From the NCBI GenBank assembly GCA_964030475.1, contig CAXIPT010000065.1, forward strand, positions 17,936-81,935: DNA of 64,000 nt, read 5' to 3'. This document shows, piece by piece, positions 32,582 to 42,009 of the stretch (positions within the stretch are counted from its first letter, which is position 1; the number at the start of each line of letters is the position of its first letter). A program made the position numbers and the translations under genes. A model generated the notes under the pieces. The model saw only the letters and a list, made by a program, of their open reading frames with translations. It ran no database searches and was not told the DNA's origin. Source of the stretch: Tethya wilhelma (lineage: Eukaryota > Porifera > Demospongiae > Tethyida > Tethyidae).

Positions 32582-33200
32582 TTACCACCAAATCCTTTTC
32601 TTAATTACAGTGTCTTCTGATGATGCTTTGAGGAAGCGTTGTTTAGACCGTTTACCAACTCCTGTCACCTTTAACACAGCTTCAATTTCAGAGCAAGTAA
32701 ACATCACTTCCTCTGTTGAGCTGTTTGCTAGACACACTGCTTCCTGTATTCTAACAGTGATACAAATTCCTAGGTGGCAAGTTGTAAGAACATCACATAC
32801 TATAATCCGTAATGCCTGCAAGAACGAGTGAGGTAAAGTAGTGTATGTAGTTAATTATTATTATTAAAAAAAAATTTGACCTCAATAATAATTATGTATT
32901 GTCAATCATGTCTGTCAGACCTCAACGGAAGGTACAATGTTTCACCTGGTAAGTTTCCAAACTACCCAAAGCAGTCGCAAAGGTAGCAAAAAACTGTTTC
33001 AGCCTCTCAAGAGCTTCTTCTGGTTGAAATTCAGCTCCGCTAGTCTTGGGCAAGAAAGAGGGCTGTGGTGCACTGTACGGTGCCATGTTTTAATGGAAAA
33101 AATCCCAGCAGTCATCCTGAGAGAGAATTTGTGAGTCAGTAGTGAGAGACAAGTCTTCCGAGTCCTCTTCACAGTTGTTGACTCTCACAAGCAGTTTGGA
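32582..33200. other. Weak open frames of unknown meaning
   Basis: Overlapping frames of about 80 codons exist on both strands at 32582-32831. On the minus strand 32930-33200 reads through EEDSEDLSLTTDSQILSQDD, one stop, then PEEALERLKQFFATFATALG. The composition of the second is protein-like, but I recognise no family. It may be a decayed exon pair. Confidence 0.2.
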
Positions 33201-33390
33201 AAGCTAAAATAAATATAGAGTTACAAGTGTAGAATGATGATTATGATTCAGAAACTGCATGCATGCACTACCTGTATTTTTCTACATTCTAATTGTATAA
33301 ACCTGCACAGCATAATTATAGTTATAATTATATAGAATGCATGTTATTTATAACCTTACTCAAGTGACAACCACCAAAACTTAAATGTCA

Positions 33391-33415
33391 AATCACACAC
33401 ACACACACACACACA
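33391..33415. repeat. (AC)n microsatellite
   Basis: Short uninterrupted AC run in otherwise unremarkable AT-rich sequence (33200-33585). Confidence 0.9.
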
Positions 33416-33543
33416 AACAAACAAAATTATAGTTGCATTACTTCAAGTGGCACTGAGTATTTTGTTGGAAGTGTACATTGTGACTTTTCCTAAGAAATCA
33501 CATGCTACTAAGCCTATTTCCACTAGTACCACTTAAAAATGTG

Positions 33544-33549
33544 CACACG

Positions 33550-33582
<33 letters not shown>
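33544..33582. repeat. (CA)n microsatellite
   Basis: CA run with a few CG interruptions, directly upstream of the 94-bp direct repeat. Confidence 0.9.
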
Positions 33583-33585
<3 letters not shown>

Positions 33586-34448
33586 GGGGGTGTGCATGCA
33601 TGAGTTAGTTAATATGAGAGCTCTTCAACTCCTATATTACACAAGTTGACTGGCATGGGTAATATAAGCTACTCGAGGTGTTTGGGTTGCTGGGTTGCAT
33701 GACTCTTTGCGTGGAATTTTGATTGCTGCATGCTGGGTCTGTAGTTGTTGACTATTTTAGCTGCTGACTGGAGTCTGGCAGTCACTCTCGGCAACTGTTG
33801 GCAGGACACTACTTCCCTGCTGGATAATTAATGTTTCAGTATGTACAGTGTTCGTTTTAACCAAATATGTTAACCCCCTCTGTCGCGAGTTGATTTTTTC
33901 TACAGGCCCCCCTGTTTTGGTGCAGTAGCTTGCCCCTGGCTCCGGCCAACTCCTACTCAGTGACTTATCGTTGTGCTGTTATTGTTGTTCTATTAGTTGG
34001 GGTTTGTTTGTTAGTTGGGTTTTTCCTCCCCCTATATTTTCCTCACAGAGTTTTTTTTTTCTAGGGGAGGTTTTTTCCCTGAGCATGCCGGCCACATGCT
34101 CTAAATACTTACTCCTCAGTTTGTGTTTCTATTCGTTTTTTCTATTTCGGCCCACCCAATGTTTTCTGTCATTTTTTTTTCCTTCAGTTCAGTGTAGTTT
34201 GTGTTTGTTGTTTTGTCTGGCAGTTATTGTTGTGGTTTGTCAGTCTAACTCTTTTTTTTCTTCCTTTGCTGTCCTCGCAAACTCGCTTGCCTATTTATTA
34301 CCTTGCCTATTACCAGTTTAACCATGTTCACTGTGCTGTTTGTGTGATTGCATGTGGGAGGTGTGCATGCATGAGTTAGTTAATATGAGAGCTCTTCAAC
34401 TCCTATATTACACAAGTTGACTGGCATGGGTAATATAAGCTACTCGAG
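33586..34448 (+). repeat. 94-bp direct repeats flanking a pyrimidine-rich 670-bp segment
   Basis: GGTGTGCATGCATGAGTTAG through ATATAAGCTACTCGAGG occurs at about 33587-33681 and again at 34354-34448 with almost no change. The enclosed segment is T-rich with no convincing protein. The spacing is that of a miniature LTR element, but the repeats do not end in CA and no tRNA-primer site follows the first copy. Recombination-type duplication is equally possible. Confidence 0.55.
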
Positions 34449-34659
34449 GTTTTAACTACGAATCATGTACCCAAAGAGCCAAACAGCTAATCAAATGTGA
34501 TCAAGTCCAAAAAGCTTTTAGATGAAAAAACTTTGAAATAGTGAAAAACTCGTTAACATAATGATATTCAAATATGCATGTTTATGTACAAGATAATGTG
34601 CATAAAATCTTGTACTCAAACATGCATTAAATCATTGGAATGATTATACGTGAAGCACA

Positions 34660-34689
34660 CAAACACACACACACACACACACACACACA
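34660..34689. repeat. (CA)n microsatellite at a sequence gap
   Basis: CA run ending at a single N (34690), which joins it abruptly to a family A fragment; the join may be an assembly artefact. Confidence 0.85.
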
Positions 34690-34690
34690 N

Positions 34691-34759
34691 ATTCATTAGC
34701 TTCTAGAAAATTCGAATTGACGACCCTTTCCACACACAAAAGTGTGCGTTATTTGGAAT
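34691..34759 (-). mobile_element. Family A repeat, copy 9 (outer-end fragment)
   Basis: Contains TTCATTAGCTTCTAGAAAAT, ACACAAAAGTGTGCG and TTATTTGGAATT, then the shared linker up to GGAACTAT, where element F begins. Confidence 0.7.
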
Positions 34760-34784
34760 TCAATTGCAAGTTGCCTGGAACTAT

Positions 34785-35872
34785 CAGTCCTTACGCGCGC
34801 ACTCAAATTTATTTGCAGGCAGGAAGTTTGTGGTCAAGCCTAGAGTAAAGCATGAATAAAATTAAAATTTATATGTTATCTTCAATGAATGATATACTGA
34901 ACTCTGAGCATGCATAAGACTTGGACTAAAGTCTGTAGAATTGCTCTCTTCTTCAACTATTCAATGATGTTTGTCTTACATCCACAGGTATCACAGAAAG
35001 AAAGTTACAGGGTTGTTTCTTCAGCTCATTTTTTTAATGAGATGCAAACACCCCACATATTTTGCTCTAGATTAGCAGTCCTGACAAATATTTTGAGCTC
35101 AGTTTGCAAATACTGATAGCTAAAGGATAGTTCTACACGAATCCTGTGTCTGTTTCATTTTGCAGGTGTCATTTGCCTGAAAAACTGCTCAAAGTTCAGC
35201 AATTTTTCATTGCAATTTAACCATACTATGCCTCTACACCTCACCTCTGACCTCAGCTCAACAACCTCATGAATATTCATATTAATTTAAAGCACCTAAT
35301 AACTGCTTATTTTCGGCCTTTCTGAGACTTTCTTGAAGTTTTGTTACTCAAACAATCATAAATACTTGATATTTGGGGTGTCTACTTCAAAGACCTACCA
35401 TATAATGTGTGTTCAATCAACTAAATTCTGTAAAAATTGTCATTATTCAGGGCTTCAAATAGCCTAGATAAAAACCTGCAAAATGGTTCATTACTAGTTA
35501 GAATCCTAAATTTACCTTTGTACTAAGCTTTGCAAGAGTCTTGGGTAAAAAATATAAGGTCAGGACTGCCATTCTAGAGTAACTTGTGACACAGCTCAGG
35601 CTGGATCAAGAAAGGGTTGTGCAAGAGAAGCGCTGCTGCTACTGTTTCCAAACTTGCAAATCATTGGTTCAAATGGTTACTGCAATCAGATTAGGTTCCT
35701 CTACTGGTTTCTTTTTATTTTGGTTCAATAGCTTCTTTCTTTCTCAAGAAAACGTTTCTCAAAGACGAGGTCACAATACAGCAGATTTAATGAGCTGCCG
35801 TTTCAATGACGTAATGCTTTTTCGCGCTGAAATTAAAAGTGTACACAAACAATTGGGCGCGCGTAAGGACTG
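34785..35872. mobile_element. Element F, CAGTCCTTACGCGCGC termini, 4-bp TSD
   Basis: A 16-bp perfect inverted terminus CAGTCCTTACGCGCGC bounds 1,088 bp. CTAT precedes and follows. The interrupted host sequence is the linker GGAACTATTTTGTGATACC, whose uninterrupted form exists at about 25815, 28780, 59320 and 59848, so the empty site is known and the duplication is exactly CTAT. The body is non-coding; short frames inside are not protein-like. An internal inverted pair GCAGTCCTGAC/GTCAGGACTGC occurs near 35075 and 35550. Confidence 0.85.
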
Positions 35873-36135
35873 CTATTTTGTGATACCTGGATCCTCTTGC
35901 TCTTCTTAAGAAATGAATCAGGACTTTGATTATCATAACATATAGAAAGGCAAGTAAATCTTATGATAGCTCCTGCCTCCAAATCATACAAATGACTGAG
36001 ATGTGTTCAGTATCAAGCAGGCTCAGTACACAACTTATACTGAGCAGCCCGGCCACAGTCTAGCTGGCTTGCCAGACTACTAGCTTAGTAGCTAGCTACA
36101 CACACCAACTCAATTGTGATTTGGAAAAATGAGAA
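35873..36135. repeat. Copy of the linker/spacer block found at 25830-26070
   Basis: From CTATTTTGTGATACCTGG through ATGAATCAGGACTTTGATTA, GAAAGGCAAGTAAATCTTAT and the caagcaggct region, this parallels 25815-26070. The whole A-linker-spacer-B block (25294-26331) is therefore duplicated at 34691-36389, with F inserted in the second copy. Confidence 0.75.
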
Positions 36136-36389
36136 CAAACAAGTACAAAAAACATTGGAAATGTAATGAGACACAGGAATGGCTAAATCGTAAAACAAGA
36201 TGGAATGGCTGATAAGGAATTCTTCCTGTGGGCAAAATAAGAGACTCAATAAGGAGATTGTTAAATGCAGCCCATACAGGAAGAATTCTGCACACACTCT
36301 TAACAGCCATTCCATCTTGTTTGCGCTCTTTTTACGATTTAGCCATTCCTGTGTCTCATTACATTTCCAATGTTTTTTGTATTTGTTTT
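36136..36389. mobile_element. Family B hairpin MITE, copy 4
   Basis: Closely related to copy 2 (same GAATTCTTCCTGTGGGCAAA centre and GATTGTTAAATGCAGCCCAT), with a small deletion in the left arm. Confidence 0.75.
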
Positions 36390-36401
36390 ATATTATTAAT
36401 A

Positions 36402-37796
36402 TCAATGAAGCCAATCACTAATTATATCAACAATGTCATTGTACTTGCAAATTTTTTTATGTCTGTTAGAATGGTCTTCTGAAGATCTTCATACTTATAT
36501 CCTGAGATATCACTCCACGTTCTTTGAGCTGATGCCACTTATCAAGCTGTAAAATGCATTCAGACCTCAAACTTATGAGTTTTCCTGAAGAAACTGTAAC
36601 TTGTTCACTAGCCCTTTTCTTTCCAAAAAATGGCTTATTGGGAGGCACATCCAATGAATCATGCTTTTTAGTGTGAATCATTTGAGCCCAGCAGTTTAGC
36701 TGAACAGAAGTGTATTTTCCAGCGTGCTTTTCTTTTAAGGTTTCTACAATGCTTTCAACAGCACTAAAAACATTGATGAGTGATGCATGACCAGAATTTA
36801 GCCGTTTTGATGGAGGACAATTGCTTGACTCACCTTGTGACGGATGCTCAGTTCGTTTCTTTACGGTTTATCCACAAAAGGATTCGTTTCTTAGTTTTGT
36901 GCACTTTATACATTGCTACTAAATCAGTGTCAGAGCTGATAGTTGCTTGTTTTCCTTTCGTTCCGTGACCAGGAACAATATATCCAAATGAAGTATTGGT
37001 ATACTCAGCAAACAAGGCACACAGTTTAGACTTGAAGCAATCAACAGACGTATACACTTTTTGGTGCCCACTTCATTGACAACAACTTCTCCTCCTTTGT
37101 TGTTTGGATTAATATTGATTGCATAGGTAGCCTGGAAATGAGTAGAGTTTGTTTACTTAGTGACACAATTAAATCCCGGAATCCCAACGTGGCACATATA
37201 TACCATATTGATTTATCTATCCATGACTAAAATTTGAACTTACAGTTTCCTCACTATGAAACAGTAGTTCAACATCTGCAGTTTCAGAGTCTGACACAAC
37301 CTCGGACTGACTATCATGATCATTTACTACGCCGGTTTCACTTGAACCAGCCTACAAGCAGAAGCCTAATTATAGCCATCGCAAAACTGAGTTTCTGAGA
37401 AGTCCATATTAAACTGTAAACAATGTCTTGTGACTCAAGAGCTAGAGCTAGCTTACGTAAGTAAACGGAACATATACAGTACGGGATCACGGATATTCAA
37501 AGTGAACCGAAAACGACTGTACGTAAACTCCGCGTGCTATAAATAATTTATGTTTGTGGTACAATTTTTATGTAGTATCATAAAGCTAGTTTAAGCGCTA
37601 GTTAAAACTTACTTTAGGAGCTTTTTCAAATCCACAGAAGCCTTCCAGGAGGACTCACCAACGAGATAAGTAAGTCTGCTAAGTAGAATAGTGTGGGCTG
37701 CAGTACTAGTGGCGTGTTTACGGGGGTGCTCTGGGTGCACGAGCAGTTTGTTAACGTTTCGCCTGCACGCATTTTGCCTACGTTACGTTACGCCTA
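36402..37796. repeat. Segmental duplication Y, copy 2
   Basis: Direct repeat of 21413-22770. It has a 30-bp insertion-like difference near 37560. It ends at CGCCTA where a CTCAGG..TTAAGG terminus starts. Confidence 0.85.
36466..37365 (-). pseudogene. Multicopy gene of unknown function (family Y), copy 2
   Basis: Same layout as copy 1: SFGYIVPGHGTKGKQATISS, VHKTKKRILLWINRKETN-stop, then MIHTKKHDSLDVPPNKPFFG and LRSECILQLDKWHQL. It has its own small deletion giving SSGKLIS in place of SSEKTHIS. It shares the one-base frameshift before VYTSVDCF and the stop after KETN with copy 1. Confidence 0.5.
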
Positions 37797-37816
37797 CTCA
37801 GGGGAGTTAAGGCTGC
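37797..37816. mobile_element. Left terminus, CTCAGGGGAGTTAAGG type
   Basis: CTCAGGGGAGTTAAGGCTGC fits the terminal pattern of the elements at 9746 and 23548. It truncates duplication Y copy 2. The matching right end was not found. Confidence 0.4.
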
Positions 37817-37989
37817 CTATGCTTAATTTATTCGAAATTTAAAGTAATGTGTCTATCTCCTAAACGATGGCCTATATTACCATGGCAACACATACAGATG
37901 TTCACCAAACTTGCCTCAACATGTTCGTCCAGTTAATTTGGTCATGTGACATGCATATCATGAATAATTGTGATTTCTTGAATTCTTAN

Positions 37990-40920
37990 CTGGGGAGGTG
38001 CGTGCACAACAAGGTCGTGAAGATATTGCCCGAAAGAACGAGTGGTGCTTGAGAATTTTGGAAAGGGTATCAAGCGATGGCATAGTTCATGGTGTAACCA
38101 TGAGCAGTTGTACAACTGAAGGACTTTCTTGGGTGTGCGTTTAGAGACCTTCAAGTACAAGATTTCTGATATCTTGACAGCTGTGGTCAAAAGACTCAGC
38201 AGGTTCGAATCGACAGAAGGTGTTTTCTGGAGCTTTAGCAGTAACTTGATTGCTGCCGTTCGGAAGAGCGCTCCACTCACCTTGTTTTTGACAATCGTTG
38301 AATTAAGAATTGCTTCACATTCTTGTTTGATAGGATCTGGAGAAGGTCAAGTAGTTCTGGCAAAAGATTGTAGAAGTGGCCTTTGATGTCATGGAGGGGC
38401 TCACAATCCAAGATTTAATATTCTTCCAGGTTGAGAGAACTTAACAGTCTAGTTGGGTTTTGAGTCAGTAGTGTAGGAACTCTTTGTGCTCCTTGTAGAA
38501 GCTCTGTCAGCTCAGACTGTAATTGTGGCTTTTTCTTTCCATTGGTTGGGACTTTTCTGGCTTTTAGCTCGTCTCTTAGGTCTGCAACTAATAAACCATC
38601 TAATGGTTTTAGTAGGCCTGGAGCATTACCAAATTTCCCAGCCAGAACCAATGACTGTAATTCTTCTAAGCTTCTCCATTTTCTTGGAAGTGTGTGAGCT
38701 AAATCACCCATCATCACTGGCGTAAGAAGCGGGGGGGCTGGGGGGGCTTTAGCCCCCCCATTCAGTGCCAGAAGAAGACCACACCTCCTCCACGTATTGG
38801 TTCTGATGCATGCGCATTATCAGGTTGACAGCGCAGCAATTGCATCCACGGACCAGGCAGCTAGCTAGATATCAGTTGTTTTGTAAATTATTATCAATTT
38901 ACAGACCCTCTCAGTTATTATAGTGAATACAGTGTGACTGTCACTACTGCTTCGCTAGCCAAAATATGGGTAACACTTAGTGATGTGTTGCATGATGCAA
39001 CAATAACATAGTACTGTACAATTTCATGCATATACTTTGAATTACAAACATGCACTAGATGCCAAAACATTTTTAACTTTTTATGTTTACCACATCAGAT
39101 TCTACATATTATTTAAAAATGAAAGTTTTAGTTGAGTAAAATTTATTAAATAATAGCTCAGATTTTGGCTCAGAATGTACCAGAAATGATCTCAGAGCAC
39201 TAAAAATTCCAAAATTTTCGGGGGGGGCATGCCCCCAGACCCCCCTAGATTGGTTGCGGCCTACGCCGCAACTTCAGCCCCCCCATTGTAAAACATCTTC
39301 TTACGCCAGTGATCATTATATCTTTGACACCACAGCTGCCACATTTGTAGGCTCCTCCAAGCTGTGTTCCCCTTTCAAATTGTCTTGCTGGTGCATCACC
39401 ACAAAAAAATCTGAGGGTATCAACTACTTGAGCTCCATTTTTTGTGGTTATTGGGGTTGCAAGCTCCATCAAACACTACCTGATCTGGTACTAAAGTTCA
39501 GGTGAAGATGTACTGGGTGTTATCATGTACACTACCGGCTCTTCAATGATCTCTTGGAGATTTGAGATTTGTTGATTGTACATTGCTGCATACTCCTCCT
39601 CTGTGATGAATACTTCTGGATCATACAGTATCCATACTGAAAAGAGGATGTATCCCATGTGAAGAATTGTAGAATGGTCATGCCACATACCGATGTTTCT
39701 CCTGCATTGGCTCTGTGAACTGCTAGCTGGAGTACTTTGTGGTATGTTGACTCGCATATATTTCTCATGCTTTTCTAGCAGATATTTTCTTATCTGACTC
39801 AGAGGAATTTTTCGACCACACACCTCAACAGATATGATCTCAATATCTCCAGTAGATGTAGCTATAGATTTCTTGATTGTGTAGGGTGTACACCCAAGAG
39901 TTCACCTGACTCGACTAGTCGATATTTTTCGTTTGATACATGTTGTACGGTTAGGAGGCAGGGGGTTGATATTTCACCACCAGTTAGCATTTTTTTTCCT
40001 TTTCAGATTCGTTTAAAAGATGTATCTCTCTTATCTAGTCGATTAACATCAATGCCTCGTTTTATAGCAACTTCCTTTAGCACTTGTCCCCCATTTTTTT
40101 GAGGAATATTGTACTTTCTAGCCATTTCAGACCAATTAATTGTTTGATCTTCTGGGTAGTCTTGGAGCTCTGATAGTGCAGCATCAACATCCCAAGTTAG
40201 GTTAGATTCACTCGGGGAATGCGACTTGTGCTTTTTGTTTGGTTGATCAGGTTTTTCAAAACTGATAGCTAAATGTTTTCTACGATAGCAAGCGAGAGGT
40301 TCTGCTTCTGCTAAAACTGACAAGGTTATATTTTCTTGAAATTGAGTGTTAATTTGCTTCACAATAGCACGCTTCTGGTTTCGTTCTTTTCTCTTATTTT
40401 CTGTTTTTTATGTTTTTTTTGTTAGTTGCTCTGTTGGAGCGTTTCGTGGTAATTTCGAAGTAAATGTGTGATTGAACCGGTCTTCCCATAAATTATTTAG
40501 CTCACCAAGTACTGTTGTTGTTATTTTTTTCTCAGCTCTAACAGTGGCTTGTGATTCTGGAAAATTGAAGATAATTTGCTGGGGTGAAGTAAATATTGGT
40601 TTGCCAGGAAAAGATTCCTGCACATCTTTATGATTGTCGTAGCAAGCTGAACAGCATGACAATGTGTGCTTCTCCTTCTGTATACTGGCAAGTTTTTCCC
40701 AGTTTTCTGTTGAAAATGTTGATAGATATTCAAGGCGCTTGCTACTTGGGTGCCATTTCTTTGAGAACTGGTCCAATATGACTTTGCAGCAATGAGTAAA
40801 CGGTTTACTACCCTCTAAGTAAAAGTCTCTGGGAATACCATACTTTACACTTGAGAACTGTGTGACAAACTTTTGTCTGCATTCTTCAAACACCAATTCC
40901 TTTCATTTTTCAAGTCGGGC
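37990..40920 (-). pseudogene. Large TE-associated gene Z (cnidarian/sponge multicopy family), decayed
   Basis: The minus strand from about 40900 reads FVTQFSSVKYGIPRDFYLEG, SCCSACYDNHKD, a coiled Lys/Gln region, SELQDYPEDQTINWSEMARK and RKIPLSQIRKYLLEKHEKY. It continues with IGMWHDHSTILHMGYILFSV (39640), LRFFCGDAPARQFERGTQLG and YKCGSCGVKD (39300). After an inserted element come LAHTLPRKWRSLEELQSL, LLVADLRDELKARKV (SAP-like), RVPTLLTQNPTRLLSSLNL, then stop-ILDCEPLHDIKGHFYNLL. The last exon has KISEILYLKVSKRTPKKVLQ and DLVVHAPPQ, ending at a TAAGA donor with an N. The order matches a long (over 1,000 residue) protein repeated in cnidarian and sponge genomes; conserved His, Asp and Cys suggest an enzyme, but I cannot name its superfamily. 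Several frameshifts and stops are present and the 3' exons are missing. Confidence 0.55.
38715..39311. mobile_element. 597-bp MITE, CACTGGCGTAAGAAG termini, 5-bp TSD
   Basis: Inserted in gene Z. Both ends are CACTGGCGTAAGAAG (inverse at the right), flanked by ATCAT. Removing it with one ATCAT restores the minus-strand frame GVKDIM-MGDLAHTL. Just inside each end are runs of seven or more G or C (GGGGGGGCTGGGGGGGC), which can pair with each other and with CCCCCCC blocks nearby. It is non-coding. A 5-bp duplication and a CAC terminus fit Transib-type elements; the GGCGTA start also resembles hAT ends, but hAT would give 8 bp. Confidence 0.85.
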
Positions 40921-41023
40921 TGCTGGGAAGTGTTGCCTAAGTGCTACACGAGCATATCCACAGTTGATAGTTAAGATGGCTGATAGAGGCATACTGTAAG
41001 GATTAAATTTTGATGTCTAAACA

Positions 41024-41125
41024 CTAGCTGATTAACAGTTGTATATGTTGCTAGCATAAAAGAATGTAATCAAACCACAATCTGTAGTAATGTGCTAAGT
41101 ACAGTTGTATATGTTGCTAGGGTAA
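41024..41125 (+). repeat. Approximately 70-bp tandem duplication
   Basis: ACAGTTGTATATGTTGCTAG followed by TAAAGAATG(C/T)AAT and AATC occurs twice in succession. Confidence 0.6.
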
Positions 41126-41167
41126 AGAATGCAATTAAATCCTAATCTCTGTATATGCATTTGTGCT

Positions 41168-41192
41168 TACACACACACACACATACATACAT

Positions 41193-41275
<83 letters not shown>
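41168..41275 (+). repeat. (CA)n microsatellite
   Basis: About 100 bp of CA repeats with short TA/GC interruptions at the start. Confidence 0.95.
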
Positions 41276-42009
41276 GCTAACACCTCTATACTCATATGTT
41301 CCTCCTTGTAAATGGAATAGGAGAAAGTAAAGTCAAAAAAATCTCACAGCTTTAAATTGGATGCGCCACTACAATGGTATGCCACTTAGAATTTTACGTT
41401 CCCTATTGCGAAAACTTACAATTCTTGAAAGTTTATTATACCAAGCAAACAATATTGAATTTATTCCACCGCATATCTAATTCACAAAATTCATGTGGAG
41501 CCTATGGTTGAGTAGAAATACCAAATGTTTTGGCATAATATTATTATAGTCTCTCTCTCTCTCTCTCTCTCTCTCGACACATCTATAATCATCCACTGTA
41601 GGACTGTGGCTATACTATCGAAGACTGTGAATGGCATTAAAAAGAATAATCATTGTCATTGCATTTGTATTCCTGCAGGGCACATCTTGTAAAACAAAGA
41701 TCTTATTGTTGATTTACCTGTTATTTTATTTTATAAAGTATCATTATTAACCCTTTGAGCGCGGCGAGCGTATATATACGCTCAAAATTTACTTCCGTAT
41801 AACGCGGTGAGCGTATATTTACGACAATCATTATTGGCAACCATTACCAATCACGTATCTTTAGTATAAGTTTGAAATCAACCCTTACCAACAATATTCT
41901 TCTTGGCGCACAGTTGCAACTGTGCTTACAATTGTTATAGCAACACTAACACTAGCTGTCAAGCGCAGCCGTCCACGGTGAAATAAGTGCTAAAATTCAT
42001 TTAGCAAAA

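Noticed and set aside
34000..34320. Hydrophobic membrane-protein-like frame (Phe/Leu-rich)
   Set aside because: T-rich low-complexity DNA gives such translations. There is no conserved motif and no splice or start support.
33586..34448. LTR retrotransposon
   Set aside because: No TG..CA ends, primer-binding site, polypurine tract, target duplication or gag/pol coding could be identified.
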